Under the pieces are notes generated by a model. That model saw nothing but the letters and a program-made list of their open reading frames with translations, was not told the DNA's origin and did not search any database. This document shows positions 1 through 11,641 of a stretch of DNA of 64,000 nucleotides, piece after piece. How positions within the stretch are numbered: position 1 is the stretch's first letter; the number at the start of each line of letters is the position of its first letter. Source of the stretch: Apiosordaria backusii (lineage: Eukaryota > Ascomycota > Sordariomycetes > Sordariales > Lasiosphaeriaceae); contig JAUKTV010000001.1 in assembly GCA_030549205.1 (NCBI GenBank), positions 3,596,001 to 3,660,000 on the forward strand, read 5' to 3'. The translations under genes and the position numbers were made by a program.

Positions 1-3000
1 GACAAGCCATCAGGCACGATGCGAGTGTAGTCTTGAATGCACTGCAAGAAGAACCAGACCGAGTCTCTGGCATTGTATCTCGGATTGATACCACTGCCAA
101 GGAGGTTGGGAATCATGCCGTGCTTCAGGACACTAGCGAAGGCATGAATGTGTTCCTTGGCCTCGTCAAAGCGACCAGTACCGAGGTAGAGGCCACGAAG
201 AGAGATGAAGACATCACGTCCCCAGCAGCGAGCCCATTCCACGGCAAAGTGAGGAAGACCAGCAGCAAGCGATGGAACCAGACGATTTGGGTAGAGCGAC
301 GCAGAGTTGACAAGCCCGGTTTGCTGGACGCTCACCATGCCGAGGCTCTGGAGGAACCACTGGCCCTTCTGGACATTGTTGTTCATGAGGGAGATACCTC
401 GTTCAAACGCGGCCATATAGGCAGTCCGGAGGACCAAGGCAAAGTACCTTGGAAGAAGGAAGCTGGGAATGCCACGAATAGCATCGAACCGCTCTTTAAG
501 CCAGGCAGCTGGCTTGTCCAACCGTCTGTAAATCTCCTTCTTAGAGGCACGCTCGAGCCTACCCAAAGTGTAATCAAGCACCCATTGTCCATCACGGAGG
601 TTCTGGCAGAGTGGGTGGGCCAGGTTATTCTCCTTGATGATATCCTTCATGATACTCCACCAACCCTGAAGACCGGCGTAGACAAGCTTTCCATGTCCGG
701 GGATGTCATAGACGCCATCTCTCCCCTCGCTGGCATCACGCTCTTCCGGCTCGCACTTGTACAACAGGAAGTTGAGATCAACCAAGTCAAGCTCAGCCAT
801 GGCAGCCTTGGCTCCCGACGTCACAAATGTGTCCAAACCACTAGAGTGCTCCGCGGCAGGGATCCAAGTCTCAAATAGGGCAATACTTCCAGGAGGGAAC
901 TTGTCGCGGACCGTGATGATGGTATCCTCGCCCTTGACCTCCATACGAATGCCAGGGAGGCCGATAAGACGGCTGGGAAGACCACGCAGCAGCTTCTTGT
1001 CACTCAAGACCTCTTCGACTGCCTCCTTGCTTGCGTCAACCTCGAGCATCCAGCTACCAAGGTGCTTGGCCTTGGTGCCGGTCAGACGAACCGGGTTGAA
1101 AGCACCGTTCCCGTTTCCGTAACCCGGGAACGCTGTATGGGCGATGAGGAAGTAGCCCTTCCGAGAGCCAGGGTGGACTCTGTGGACCGTGACATACTGA
1201 TCCTCGTGGTGAATATGCGTCTCATCATACCCATCCATGCCCATGAGGGTGTGAATCTGGTTCAGAAGCTTCTTCACACCAGCGATACCGCCCTTGCCTT
1301 CTCCGACCTTGACGGGGAACTTGGATGACTCGGACGTGTAGAGTCTGGTCTCGTGGACAAGCTCAATCAAGCGAGGATAGATTTCATCATAACCCATAAC
1401 GCTACCAGTAGCACTTGCGCACATGCTGACAAGTGCGGCGTTTGGCAGTGTATCCCGGGCATCGCGCTTTTGGGCAGGGACCTCGTTATCGTGGGTGCAG
1501 TCCATGAACAGTGCTTGGACAGGAACTGGCTTGATACGGCGGATGATCTCACGCGTGTATTGTTGTCCATTTGTGCTGTTAGAACCATTGGTCTTCGTGC
1601 CGCTGCGCACTTCGGCACTCGAGATTTCATCCACCTCAAAGCTTCCGATGGGGCGGCCACCGTGACGATGAACGAGGCGGCTCAGTTCACCAGTGCTCCA
1701 GGCTTGCATTGCCTCGCGGATGAGGGAGCTGATACCAAGTCTCTTCACAAAGACATAGTCCATCTCCTCAGAGCCCGTGAAAAGCTCGGCGACAACATAG
1801 AGGTTAGGTCTCACACGGCGAGCCTCGTCGAGGATGTGCTCGGCAACGTGAAGAGGTGTCGAGTGACAGTTGTCAATGCGGAAACCAGCAAAGTACTTGG
1901 CGAGCATCCGGGCATACTTGGTCATGTGCTCCCACAGCCATGGGCTGTCTTGGGGTCCTGAACCGTATCTGAGCTTTGTGCAATCACCCCAGACAATAAC
2001 CTCACGCCTGAGGTAGACTCGAGATTCAGGGCCGGCATTGTCGACCAGTGCATTTCCACCCCAGACCCAGCCATTGTTCACAAGAACCAGATCCTCCTTC
2101 TTGTGCTTGGACGTCTTCTCATTCAGTGGAAGACGGGTGAAGTAAGTCTCGATCAAGGGATTCTCCTGGTTGATAGGGCCAAGCTTTGGGCCGTGCTCAT
2201 CTAGGCGGACATACTTGATGCGATTGAAGACTTGCTGGAGGGTGTCGGAAACCTCGGCATCGTACTCCTTGTAAAAGGGCACATTGACAACGTCAAGGAT
2301 GTTGACAAGTCTGTTCCGAGCCGCAGCTTGGTCAGCTGTGCTGCCCTTGTTGCCCTCATATTTGCCGAACAGGACAGACAAAAGGGCAGCAGCAACATTG
2401 GGGTCAGCACGCCTCCTGAAGCGCTCTCCTAGGCGGTCCATGTTCTGAAGGCCGTATTTCGTGATCCATTCCGCCTGCTCCTCAGCAGGAGCAGAGCGGA
2501 GGGCGTCAAGGCCACCACTGCCGATGGAATTATCTGGGAACGTAGTTTTACCCACGACCCAAGATTCGACAGCGGCATCGGCGTCCCTTTCGACATCAAG
2601 AACATAATATTCCCAGAGGCGGATCTCAGCAATCACCTCCTTTTTGATAGCATCCATGATCTTGACCAAGTCATCAACCGACTTGAGCTCTGTGGGCAAG
2701 CCAAGCTTCTCAAGCTTGAAGCCCAGCTCAAGCAGCTTAGTGTCCAAAAGATAAGCGGATTCGAGCCATGGTGCCGTGGTGAGGTTGTATCCGGCTTCCG
2801 GGTGCTCCAGCAACCACTCGCTGTTATGTGCTGTGTGGTTGAGGACAATGTCGGTCAAGCTGAGGAGAGAGTGGTTCTTTTCAAGGCTGTCGACCAACTT
2901 CTTTACGTCCTTTTCGCCGCCAGGAAAACAGACTGGGTCCCATCCGAGCTGGTCGTAGAGACTGTATGGGGAGTTCGAAGCGCCTCTGACTTGCAATGGT

Positions 3001-3620
3001 GTGAAGTGCACCATGTTGTACCCCCTATCGCTGATACCACGGAGATGGCGCTCCCAATCATTGGGATACTTGCCCATAAACTTGCTAATAATAGAGAATA
3101 CGGACAGTGCAGGGAGCGGCAATGGTTGGCCGTCCAGAGAGAGCCGTGGCGCAACATCGATGTAATAGACTGGTGTCTGTTTTGTCTGGGCCTTGGCTTT
3201 GTCATTTGTCTTGCTCAGGTCGTTTGCAAGATCGGGCAGCTCGGCGTATGTGGTGTAGAAGGCATAAGCACCCGCTTCGTAAATTGGGATGGAAATTTCG
3301 AGTGTGCGGTTGAAATCAGGGACGAGCCTAAAAACCCAAAATTAGTATTATGTTTTAATTTTGTAAAGCAAAGCATTTGAGGAGACATACTTGAATTCTC
3401 GAAACTTGTCCCGGCGGAACTCTGCTCCCTGTTCGGGGATGTTGACCCACAAGCTGCCATGACGACAGATGCTCGATGTGCCCTCAATCGCAAATCGAAT
3501 GGTTACTGGGTCGTTGGTCTTTGGTGCCAGGTAAATGTACTCGCCGGCGACCTGGGGCGAGCCATCATCGTTGAGAGGCAGCAGGTAAACCTCGTTGGAA
3601 ACCATGGTTTTGGGGATCAT
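1..3620 (-). CDS. GDB1: Glycogen debranching enzyme, 3' part cut by window edge
   Basis: Bifunctional debranching enzyme: a 4-alpha-glucanotransferase moves maltosyl/maltotriosyl stubs and an amylo-alpha-1,6-glucosidase releases the branch glucose during cytosolic glycogen breakdown. Two exons are visible on the minus strand: 3620-3391 and 3327 to beyond position 1, separated by a 63-nt intron (3390-3328, GTATGT...TTTTTAG) with continuous frame. About 1,185 residues are present; fungal homologues are roughly 1,500. The start is the ATG at 3620; a second in-frame ATG lies five codons on. The GH13-like transferase half carries FRIDNCHSTP (about residue 557) with the nucleophile Asp, and VVAELFTGSEE (about 591) with the acid Glu. 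The glucosidase half begins before the cut and has WARCWGRDVF (about 1,113). The promoter must lie in the long gap to the right. Family assignment is very secure; only the C-terminus is missing. Confidence 0.95.
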
Positions 3621-6600
3621 GGTGAAAGGAGGAAAAAGGGGGCCAAGCTTGGGAGCTGTTAGGGGAGCTTGAGATCGGGGAGCTTGAGATCAGCGAGCTA
3701 AGGTACGGACGGTATCGGTAAGGTACCAACGGTGATGGAGGTTGCCCCGCGTCGGGTCCAAATGGCGCCAAGGAGGAGATGATCTACCTCCTTCTGTCTG
3801 AAAAGCACCAAATAAGACAGAGACAGAGGCAGAGAGAGCGCAGGAGTCGCGAGGACATCACAGAGAGCAGCTCTTCCTCCAAGCTAAGTACGATTCGCAA
3901 GTGTAGTCCAGCAACCCTGTCGTGACAAGCCACGTCGAAATCTGGTTCGCTACCAGTGGGCGGGACCGTCTGACACCAAGGTTTTGGTGTGCGTGTCAAT
4001 CGCGATGCGCTAGGGAATCGGTAGCTTAGCGGAGCTTGGTCCTCACGGTCCTCCGGCAGGTTCGCAGCTTTGGATCGTTGGAGCTGAAAAAGCAGGGAAC
4101 AGCAGTAGCGTATGGAGTCTCTATGCAGGGAAGAAAGCAGATGCAGTGCGATGAGTGCAGAAAAGTTGGAAGGTATGGGATTAAACCATCCTCTTCAACC
4201 ACCAGAAAGGCAGGGGCTGTGAGCTCTTGGACACGGAGCAGCAAACAATAACAGGGCACTTGGAACCCACGCCGCTCTCTACAGCCTGCAGGTCCCCAGG
4301 ATTTGCCCGGTACTTCGAAGCAGCAGAGAAACTGGTGAGAAAAAGACGGAAATGGAAGTCAAGGACCGTAAACGCCCCGGTTTGCAGGCCGATGCATGGG
4401 CCCCGGATATCCAAGAATAATGTCGTCAGATTGACAGGCACAGCGGGCAACCGCCAGAGCGGCCCGGCGAGGTGCTTGTTGGTTTCAATCTTGAAGGGCA
4501 CCAACCCGCCCAACCAGAGCCTCATTCCATCCCGCTCAAGGTGAACACCGGCACACCGAAAGTCCGATGTTTTTGTTTGGTGTATAAATGGTGGATGAAT
4601 CGCAACCTTCTGTGACTTGATGGCGGGGTAGTTTTCATGGAAAAAAGGAGCTTGTGATAGGGTGAGCCACCTTCACTGCTCTCCGAGTGTTCCGGAGATC
4701 CAAAAGGTATGTAAAGGCACCATCCACTTGCCTACCAGTGACACAGTCTCTGCCCCCTTGCGTGTTACATGCTGATTGAGCCTGGTGATAAGTGACGAGG
4801 CTAGGTGAGAAAAATTGAGGAGGTGTCGCCCAGTGCCCCGCATGTTTTAGCAAATCTTACTACTGCCATGCTCGATGACATCACGCAGCATCGACAGGCT
4901 TGGCGAATAGCGTGCCGCAGAGTCCAGACCGCTTGTTGACCCCCCGCCGCCGTGGCCCCCCTGAAGCGGCTCCATGTCTTCGGCGGAATCTTGGCACCAT
5001 GTTTTGAATGCTTTTTTGGGGGTGGCTGATCGATCTCGATCCCTTGGTTAGCCAGTTTCGAGCCAGACAACGACACGTTGGTTCCTTCGTGAAAACCCAT
5101 AAAGGTCGACAAGAAGACACGTTGTTTGTATGCTTTCGCCCAGATGGACATGAACCGTTGGCCAATCTTGTTTCCGACATTAATTCAACTTACCATCTAT
5201 CAAAGCTATCACCAACCCATAGCGATGATTGACTGGATCTCGAAGACGTTACGTTATCTCTTTGCAGTGAGGACTGAACAGCACAACATGTCACAATTTC
5301 TTCTTCTCTTTTGATCTTTCCACTTCGCCCTTTCGTCGAAGGTTCAACGTTAGAAGAAGAGGGAAATGAAGGCAGATACCAGGAGTCCTTCCCCATTATG
5401 AACAGGTGAGAACCCACATCCTCAATATCGAACTTAACCAGATACCTAGTCATTTCGGTCGCCAGGAGGCCGTGATCGAACAAAAGCTCAAAGGATCGCA
5501 AAAGCGTTTGATGAGATCGGTTCATTGAGAACCTTGATGGCTCTCATCCTGACTCGACTTGGACGGACAATACTTCGTACCAAGTGTGGTGGTGGTGTTG
5601 CTCCAACGGTCCTCTGAAACTTTGAAGCGCCTAGTTTGACGACGAAGTCATGCACTCTCCGGGCGTGGATGCACGTTAAGGCTCGATAGGCCCTGTAGGT
5701 ACATGATTGCCAGCGGCCCGAACCTGAACCATAAGAGGTGGCGTCCTGTCACATACGCCCAAGCGGTGCGGCTCAAGTACCGGATCGGGGAGTTAGGGTC
5801 TAGGGGTCTTGTTGATGTTATCTCGTATGGCAACGGTCGCCATACTTACCGTGGTATTCGTGGTAGTGACTGTGGTGTTGAGGACCGAGGTGTGGTTGTA
5901 TTGCAGACGTCGTCAGCTAATATGTAAGTAATTATCACGTTATCAGGACTGGTAACCCTTCAGGACCTCGGCATACCACCGAATGTGCAGATCTGGGAGG
6001 GATGAGGCCCTCCACGGAGATAAGGTTTGATCGTGTTTGATAAGAACCTCGGTGAAAGAGATGTGGTGTGTGTCGCTCCGACCCGAGATGCCTTGGCGAC
6101 CTCGGTGAACGGAGACAATCACGGGTATGGCCGAGGCGAGCCGTCTCTGGTTACGGATGGCCCGCAATCACAAGCTCGGGGTGAACTGTCAGCCACGAAA
6201 AAAAACTGGGATGGGAAAAACAGGCAGGCGGTGAATAACTTCTGCCAATCGAGCCCTCCCTGGCCACCCCTTTGCGTCATGCCTTTGGAAACGGGCCAAC
6301 CGCGTCGCAGCAATTCCGGCCAGTGGCGGTCATCGAACCAGTTCACAAGCTGAGGTGATTGACAAAGACGAACACAGTCAGCAGCCAGAGGCAGGCTTGA
6401 CAACTGGAAAGTCCCGTACTGCGCAGTATTTGAATCCAGACCCCCGCCGCCCCTTTTGGCCGGCCTCCTTCTGGCTCCTGATGATACTACGACTAGTGGA
6501 CTACAAGAAGAGTGCAAACATCCCTTGCCTGCTTCGAACAATTTTCTCTGTTGGTCCCAAGCTCAGAGACACCGACCCTCGTCGCTTGTCGCTCTTCCAT

Positions 6601-6919
6601 TGCTCGACGCCCGGCCTGCCCCATTCTCCTCGTCGGAATATCCACTCGCATAGCGGCCCATCCCGGTACCCCATTCTGAAAGCCAAAGCCTGACCCTCAC
6701 CCGAACCCAGAGCTAACTTGGCGGCAAAGTCGTGCTTTCTCATCCCACCACCTCTGTGTCGCTCGCTCCTCTTGTCCAACCCCGCTTCTCTCCGACATTC
6801 TCGACCATCAGAGACCCGCTCCTCCACTTCGTTGGTATTCGACCACCGCTTCGTCATTTGCTGCCCCTCTCAACACCGAACAACCGTCTCACCGCCGTAC
6901 ACACCTGCAATCCGCCAAA
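3621..6919. other. Divergent intergenic region between GDB1 and GPD1
   Basis: No convincing gene. It must hold the promoters of the debranching enzyme (left) and glycerol-3-phosphate dehydrogenase (right). The last 350 bases before GPD1 are strongly C/T-rich, as is usual for fungal leaders. A TATAAAT at 4583-4589 has no gene nearby. The longest ATG-started minus ORF (5190-5525, 111 aa) has no recognisable feature and is not called. Confidence 0.6.
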
Positions 6920-8128
6920 ATGACCGCTCCGGGCTCTTTTCGGCGCAAACACAAGGTCGCAGTGATCGGATCCGGGAACTGGGGCACCACTGTCGCCAAG
7001 CTCGTCGCCGAGAGCACGAACGAGCACCCAGACATTTTTGAGAAGGATGTGCAGATGTGGGTGTACGAGGAGAAGGTGACAGTCGACGGCGAGACTCGGA
7101 ATCTGACCGAGGTCATCAACGCAAAGCACCAAAACACAAAGTACCTCGAGGGTATCAACCTCCCGACCAACCTCGTCGCCAATCCCAGCCTGGTAGACGC
7201 GGCCAAGGATGCCACCATTCTCATCTTCAACCTCCCACACGAGTTCATTGGCAACATCTGCAGACAACTCAAGGGCAACATCCTCCCCTACGCCCGGGGC
7301 ATAAGCTGCATCAAGGGCGTGACCGTAACCGACGACAAGATCGAGCTCATTTGCGAGTTCATTGGTGAGCAGCTCGATATCTACTGCGGTGCCCTGAGCG
7401 GTGCCAACATTGCCAGCGAGATTGCCAACGAGAACTGGTGCGAGACGACCATTGCTTACAACACACCTCCTTGCGACCGCCACGTGGCCAACGGAAACGG
7501 GCACGCCAATGGCAGCGGCAACGGGACCTATGAGGAGCACCGCGACTCCCGCGGGAAGATCATCAAGACGAAGCTCACACCCGTCCCCCAAAACTACCCC
7601 CCGCTGGACCACGATGTCCTTCACACTCTCTTCAGCCGTCCCTACTTCACCGTCTCGATGGTGTCTGACGTGGTAGGTGTCTCACTCGGCGGTGCGCTCA
7701 AGAACATTGTCGCCATTGCCTGCGGCTTCGTCGAGGGTCACGGCTGGAACATGACAGCCAAGACTGCGGTCATGCGTCGTGGCATGTTGGAAATCATCCA
7801 GTTCGCTCGCGAGTTCTACCCCGAGACCATTGAGCCAGCGACCCTCTGGGAGGAGAGTGCCGGGTGGGGCGACATGATTGTCAGCTGCACGGCTGCCCGC
7901 AACTGGCGGTACTCCAAGATGGCGGTTGAGCGGGGGGTGTCCATTCAGGAGATTGAGCGGACGGAGCTCAACGGGCAGAAGCTGCAGGGTATTTCGACTT
8001 CGCGCGAGGTCAGCAGCTTTTTGAGAGCGCGCGGTGTGGAGGATAAGTATCCTCTGTTCAAGCTCGTCGACGGCATTCTGGATGGCAAGGTCAATGTTAA
8101 TGACATTCCTAGCCTTTTCAGAAAGTAA
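6920..8128 (+). CDS. GPD1: Glycerol-3-phosphate dehydrogenase (NAD+), cytosolic
   Basis: Reduces dihydroxyacetone phosphate to glycerol-3-phosphate with NADH, feeding glycerol production (osmotic adjustment, redox balance) and phospholipid synthesis. Uninterrupted 402-aa ORF; ATG at 6920 in CCAAAATGACC context. The N-terminal Rossmann motif is GSGNWGT (residues 17-23). Family blocks follow: FNLPHEFIG, SGANIASEIA, VGVSLGGALKNIVAIACGF and the C-terminal LNGQKLQGI. Around residues 190-203 there is an Asn/Gly-rich insert (NGNGHANGSGNG) just before the HTLFSRPYF block; I infer a surface loop. Length is near that of other fungal enzymes once the insert is allowed for. No targeting peptide is evident, so a cytosolic place is inferred. 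Convergent with the cyclotransferase-like gene to its right. Confidence 0.96.
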   Translation: MTAPGSFRRKHKVAVIGSGNWGTTVAKLVAESTNEHPDIFEKDVQMWVYEEKVTVDGETRNLTEVINAKHQNTKYLEGINLPTNLVANPSLVDAAKDATILIFNLPHEFIGNICRQLKGNILPYARGISCIKGVTVTDDKIELICEFIGEQLDIYCGALSGANIASEIANENWCETTIAYNTPPCDRHVANGNGHANGSGNGTYEEHRDSRGKIIKTKLTPVPQNYPPLDHDVLHTLFSRPYFTVSMVSDVVGVSLGGALKNIVAIACGFVEGHGWNMTAKTAVMRRGMLEIIQFAREFYPETIEPATLWEESAGWGDMIVSCTAARNWRYSKMAVERGVSIQEIERTELNGQKLQGISTSREVSSFLRARGVEDKYPLFKLVDGILDGKVNVNDIPSLFRK

Positions 8129-8928
8129 GAGTGGTCGAAAACATACGCCCTACCTACAATAACTTTTACAAAAAACACTTTCAGGCGGGCACGGCACTGG
8201 CATGGGGGGCGAGTGGGGTTTCAAAAAGAGTCTTGACTTGGTACTGTCAAAAATAAATGTATTAGCCTGCCTCATCGGCAGATAGAGGAGGGGTCACAAG
8301 GACCGGTTTGGGGTCTGGGTGTGGTTATGGACCGGGAAAATGCATGCATTGTACCAACAGAGTTGTCAGTTTGCTTAGGTAGGTATGGATGGTTCTGGCA
8401 AAAGGCGGATAATGAAAAGGACTGTAAGTGTTCCTTTTTTCTTTTTGAGTAAGAATTATCATGGTTACAGAAGATACAATGTTTTTTTGGCGAAAGAAAC
8501 TGCATTGCGCATTGGTTGAGAGAAAAAAGAATCGTATTTATTTGCATTTATTGTATTGTGTTCAAATCAGTGTATAACTCCAAACTCCTCGCAACCGTCT
8601 ATATACTGTGGCTAGAAAGCCAGTCAGTGATTCTAAAGGTATTGTAGTCCATTTCAGGGAACCACCCTTTCGGGGCAGACCGATCGCAAATGTCGCGAAG
8701 CATACTGCAGTTGCAGGCAGGTAGACACGTGCTCTCAGAATCGAGTCCTGAAGGCATTTCTAGCGCAGCCTTTCCCTCTGGTGTGAAATCACAATGAAAG
8801 CCATTGCTCAAATTGCTCTGAAAGCAACGCTCTTGCGATGATAACAGTCCATCGTTGTGTCCACAACTCCTCACCTCCCCATTGCCTATCTCCATCATCC
8901 AGCATCACCTCTCACCTTACCTTACCCT
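8129..8928. other. Convergent 3' regions of GPD1 and the cyclotransferase-like gene
   Basis: About 800 bases between two facing stop codons. A/T-rich from about 8,390 to 8,580, as expected for 3' UTRs. No gene or repeat seen. Confidence 0.6.
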
Positions 8929-10254
8929 TCAAGCCAAAAAAACCCTCTTCTCCTCCTCTGTCCCCTTTTCCCTATTACCACTCCTCCAACACCCCCACCA
9001 TCCCGTCTCCCTCTCCCCCAGCTTCTCTTCCCGCTCGATCGTCCTCTCCCCCTCCCCAAAGATCGGTTTCGCAATATAATCATAGCTCCCCCAGACGAAG
9101 TTAAACATGACCGTCGTCACCACCACCACCCACCTCGGGGCCTTGCCCTTTTCGTCGCCAAACATTCTCCCGCCGAGCATGACAGTTATGAAGAAGGGCG
9201 CCCAGAACCCGAGGAAGAAAACCTGGCCGATTCTTTGGAGCGTGGTGGTGGGTGTGTAGGGCTGGAGGGATTGGAGGTAGGATTGGTAGTCTGGGGGGAG
9301 GTCGTGCTCGGCTGCGCCGGTTACGAGGAGGCCGAGGTAGCGGGGGGAGGGTTGGGCGTAGTTGGGGTGGGGGCGGCGGACGGGGAGGAGGAGTTTTTGG
9401 AGCCAGGAGGGGGGGGAGGGTTTGGGTTCGGGGGAGGAATCATCGTCGTCTTGGGAGGAAGGGGGTTTATCTGGGATGTCGGGGAGTCGAGGGGCGTAGA
9501 GGGTTCGGGCGAGGAAGGGTCTGGGAGGGACGGGGATGTCGGGCTTTTCTGGGACGCCGATGGAGGCGGGCAAGGGGAGGCATGGCACGAGAATGTCGTG
9601 GTAGTTTGCGCCGCCGCCTTCGGTGGTGATGATTTTGGCGTAGTCTTGGGGGGTTACTTCGTAGACTACGCCGATGAGGCCTTTGTTCCATTTCTGGGGC
9701 TTGCTCTTCTCGTCGCTGCTGGGATGATCGAGAGAGTAAGGGGGCAGTTTTGGCGGGTCGGGGAGTTCGGGGACTTTGGGGGGGAGTTTTGGTGGCTCTG
9801 GGAGTTTGCGCAGGGCTGTGTTCGCGAAACAGGGCTCTCGGTAGGGGAGACCGGGGAGGTCAAAGGTGAGATCCAGGGACGGGGCTGATACGTTGAGCTG
9901 GCTCAGGGGACGGATGCCGCGCATGCCCAGGAACGTCTTTGCGCACATGTTGGAACCATAGGCGAGGTAGAGGACGGTGTTGGATTTGGCGGGCTCATGG
10001 TGGGCGTTCTTGGTGAGGATCGGCTCGGTCGGGAAGGGTTCGCCGGTCGCGGGAACGGCATCGGCTTCGAGGAGACGGGAGGCTGGGGTAGGTGGGATGG
10101 AGGAGATGGGAGGGTATGTTGGTTTGGATGGTTTGGCAGCCCAGGACCAGAGGACTTGAACGTGTTTCAAACTCCAGAGAGCGGTATCTTCTTTGGTTTG
10201 TGGATTTGATGGCGCAAGTGGGCCTGTGGCTGTCGAGGCTTGATCTGAAGACAT
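8929..10254 (-). CDS. Membrane-anchored gamma-glutamylcyclotransferase-like protein (GliK-type fold)
   Basis: 441-aa single-exon protein. The start is the ATG at 10254; the frame stays open a little further upstream but without another ATG. The gamma-glutamylcyclotransferase fold is marked by VLYLAYGSNMC (about residues 94-104; the YGSN substrate loop) followed by FDLPGLPYREPCFAN, and by a Glu in ITTEGGGANYHDI (about 225), the likely catalytic acid. Unlike small stand-alone enzymes of the family it has a Pro-rich insert between these motifs and two predicted C-terminal membrane segments (VFFLGFWAPFFITVMLGG and WVVVVTTVMFNFVWG), then a charged tail. Related fungal proteins include GliK of the gliotoxin pathway, but nothing around this gene looks like a gliotoxin-type cluster, so a general gamma-glutamyl-peptide or glutathione role is more likely. 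Substrate is unknown. The opposite strand carries a long Gly-rich shadow ORF caused by the GC-rich codons. Confidence 0.85.
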   Translation of the reverse strand: MSSDQASTATGPLAPSNPQTKEDTALWSLKHVQVLWSWAAKPSKPTYPPISSIPPTPASRLLEADAVPATGEPFPTEPILTKNAHHEPAKSNTVLYLAYGSNMCAKTFLGMRGIRPLSQLNVSAPSLDLTFDLPGLPYREPCFANTALRKLPEPPKLPPKVPELPDPPKLPPYSLDHPSSDEKSKPQKWNKGLIGVVYEVTPQDYAKIITTEGGGANYHDILVPCLPLPASIGVPEKPDIPVPPRPFLARTLYAPRLPDIPDKPPSSQDDDDSSPEPKPSPPSWLQKLLLPVRRPHPNYAQPSPRYLGLLVTGAAEHDLPPDYQSYLQSLQPYTPTTTLQRIGQVFFLGFWAPFFITVMLGGRMFGDEKGKAPRWVVVVTTVMFNFVWGSYDYIAKPIFGEGERTIEREEKLGERETGWWGCWRSGNREKGTEEEKRVFLA

Positions 10255-10344
10255 GTTGGTGATTGACACAGCAGTGAACTGCCTGTTTTGGGGATTGATG
10301 GATGGCGCAATTCACAACGGTGATGGCGAACCAAGCACTTGGTG

Positions 10345-10357
10345 GTTTATATAAAAG
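10345..10357 (-). promoter_or_regulatory. TATA-like box upstream of the cyclotransferase-like gene
   Basis: TTTATATAAAA lies about 95 bases upstream of the ATG at 10254. It is nearly palindromic so strand is inferred from the gene. Position fits a fungal core promoter. Confidence 0.4.
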
Positions 10358-10377
10358 CGGTCCCGCTGTTCCGTCTC

Positions 10378-10429
10378 GCTGTTGGTCCAGATTGGCTGTT
10401 GGTCCAGATTGCGCTGTTGGTCCAGATTG
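10378..10429. repeat. Three-copy 17-bp tandem repeat
   Basis: The unit GCTGTTGGTCCAGATTG occurs at 10378-10394, 10395-10411 and 10413-10429, identical in all three copies, with one extra C before the third. It lies just upstream of the TATA-like box of the cyclotransferase-like gene, so it may be a promoter element or a simple replication-slippage product. Confidence 0.9.
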
Positions 10430-11641
10430 TGATGGAACATTTTCGCGTTGTACAGGTGGTGCCTGTAATCGGCAGGGATCTTCAGCGCCGGTTCGGAACC
10501 TTTTGGCACTGATGGTTCATCCGGAGTCCGCTACCATGACCCTGTGCCTCGGGCCTCGCCAAGTCCGAGAGAACATGGTGACAAATCCACTTCAGACGAA
10601 GATTCTGCCTCACTTGTATTTACAACATATGATCAAGTATCTCCTGAAGTCTTATCACATCGAAAAATACAGTTCGCTCTGGGAACTGGGTAGGTTCTAT
10701 GAGTCACGTTGGTAATTCTGAGACCGGCTGGTTGCCCTGAATAAACCAATAGCATCTTGATCCTATGGGACGTGACTGGGTTCAAACGATGGAGCTTGAA
10801 TCAGAAAGGCCGACTGTTATGTGTCATTCCCCAGAATCAACCAACACAAGTTCTGGATATCTGTCGGTTATGATGTGAGATTTGTTAGCCCAGCATCAAT
10901 TTAAAGCTCAAGAATAGACAACTGAACCCCTTGCTATAGAACATCAGGCCCTTCTAGTAGAAGAGACCCGGTCTCTTGAAGAATGAAAATTGAAGCTACC
11001 TGATGGATCGTGTTGTCTTAACAAACATACGGATAAGACCGTCGCTGCTGTCTTATTATGGTTTGATTTCTTGGCTTTACAAAATAGCCTAAGTCGTGGG
11101 CGATTCTAGGATTTACATTAGAGACGAGCTGAACTGTTTTTAAAGAGAGATAGGGAGCCTTGAATACGGTAGGTTAGGATTGTTAGTGTTGATGAAACAC
11201 TTATTAGCCTGTTCTGATTCTTGTTCCGATTTGATCTGTATTTTACCTTGAGAATATTCGGCTTGAAATAGCTTGGCTTTTGATAATATTGTTTGGAGCT
11301 GATTATAAGATGGTTGAGGTTCTTTTAAAAGCTTACGCATTCATATCGATATTTCAACAGCGAAGCAGTCATGAATTCTTTGATTATTGTCCCATTAACT
11401 GCTTTAAGCCTGGTCAACCACTTTTACCCTTGCTTTCTCAAACGCCTTCCCTCGTAAAAGCAGAAAGTTCAAAAAGCCACAAACCCATCCAAGCCCAACT
11501 TTCCACAGGGGTATCTATCTAAGCTTTTTCCCTTTTAAGCCACCCAACTCCAAATTTCCCACCCCATCCATAAGCCATTTCGTATCGTCACTATCATGAA
11601 TCGTCAGGGCAGTAAGCCCTAAGGAAAAGCCTCTTTCAAAC
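10430..11641. other. Intergenic region, A/T-rich
   Basis: Upstream of the cyclotransferase-like gene and downstream of the unknown 218-aa gene. Base composition falls noticeably from about 10,740 to 11,400. No gene recognised; an old RIP-degraded repeat is possible but no second copy is in the window. Confidence 0.5.

Noticed and set aside
33..1961. Three plus-strand ORFs over the debranching enzyme
   Set aside because: Antisense of a continuous, motif-rich coding exon.
5190..5525. 111-aa minus-strand ORF with ATG start
   Set aside because: No recognisable domain, and isolated within a long promoter region.
6854..7624. 256-codon minus-strand reading over GPD1
   Set aside because: Val/Leu/Asp-rich antisense shadow of a certain gene.
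8857..9888. 343-codon plus-strand reading over the cyclotransferase-like gene
   Set aside because: It begins with a non-ATG codon, is extremely Gly/Glu-rich, and is the antisense shadow of a GC-rich Pro/Ser coding sequence with clear family motifs.
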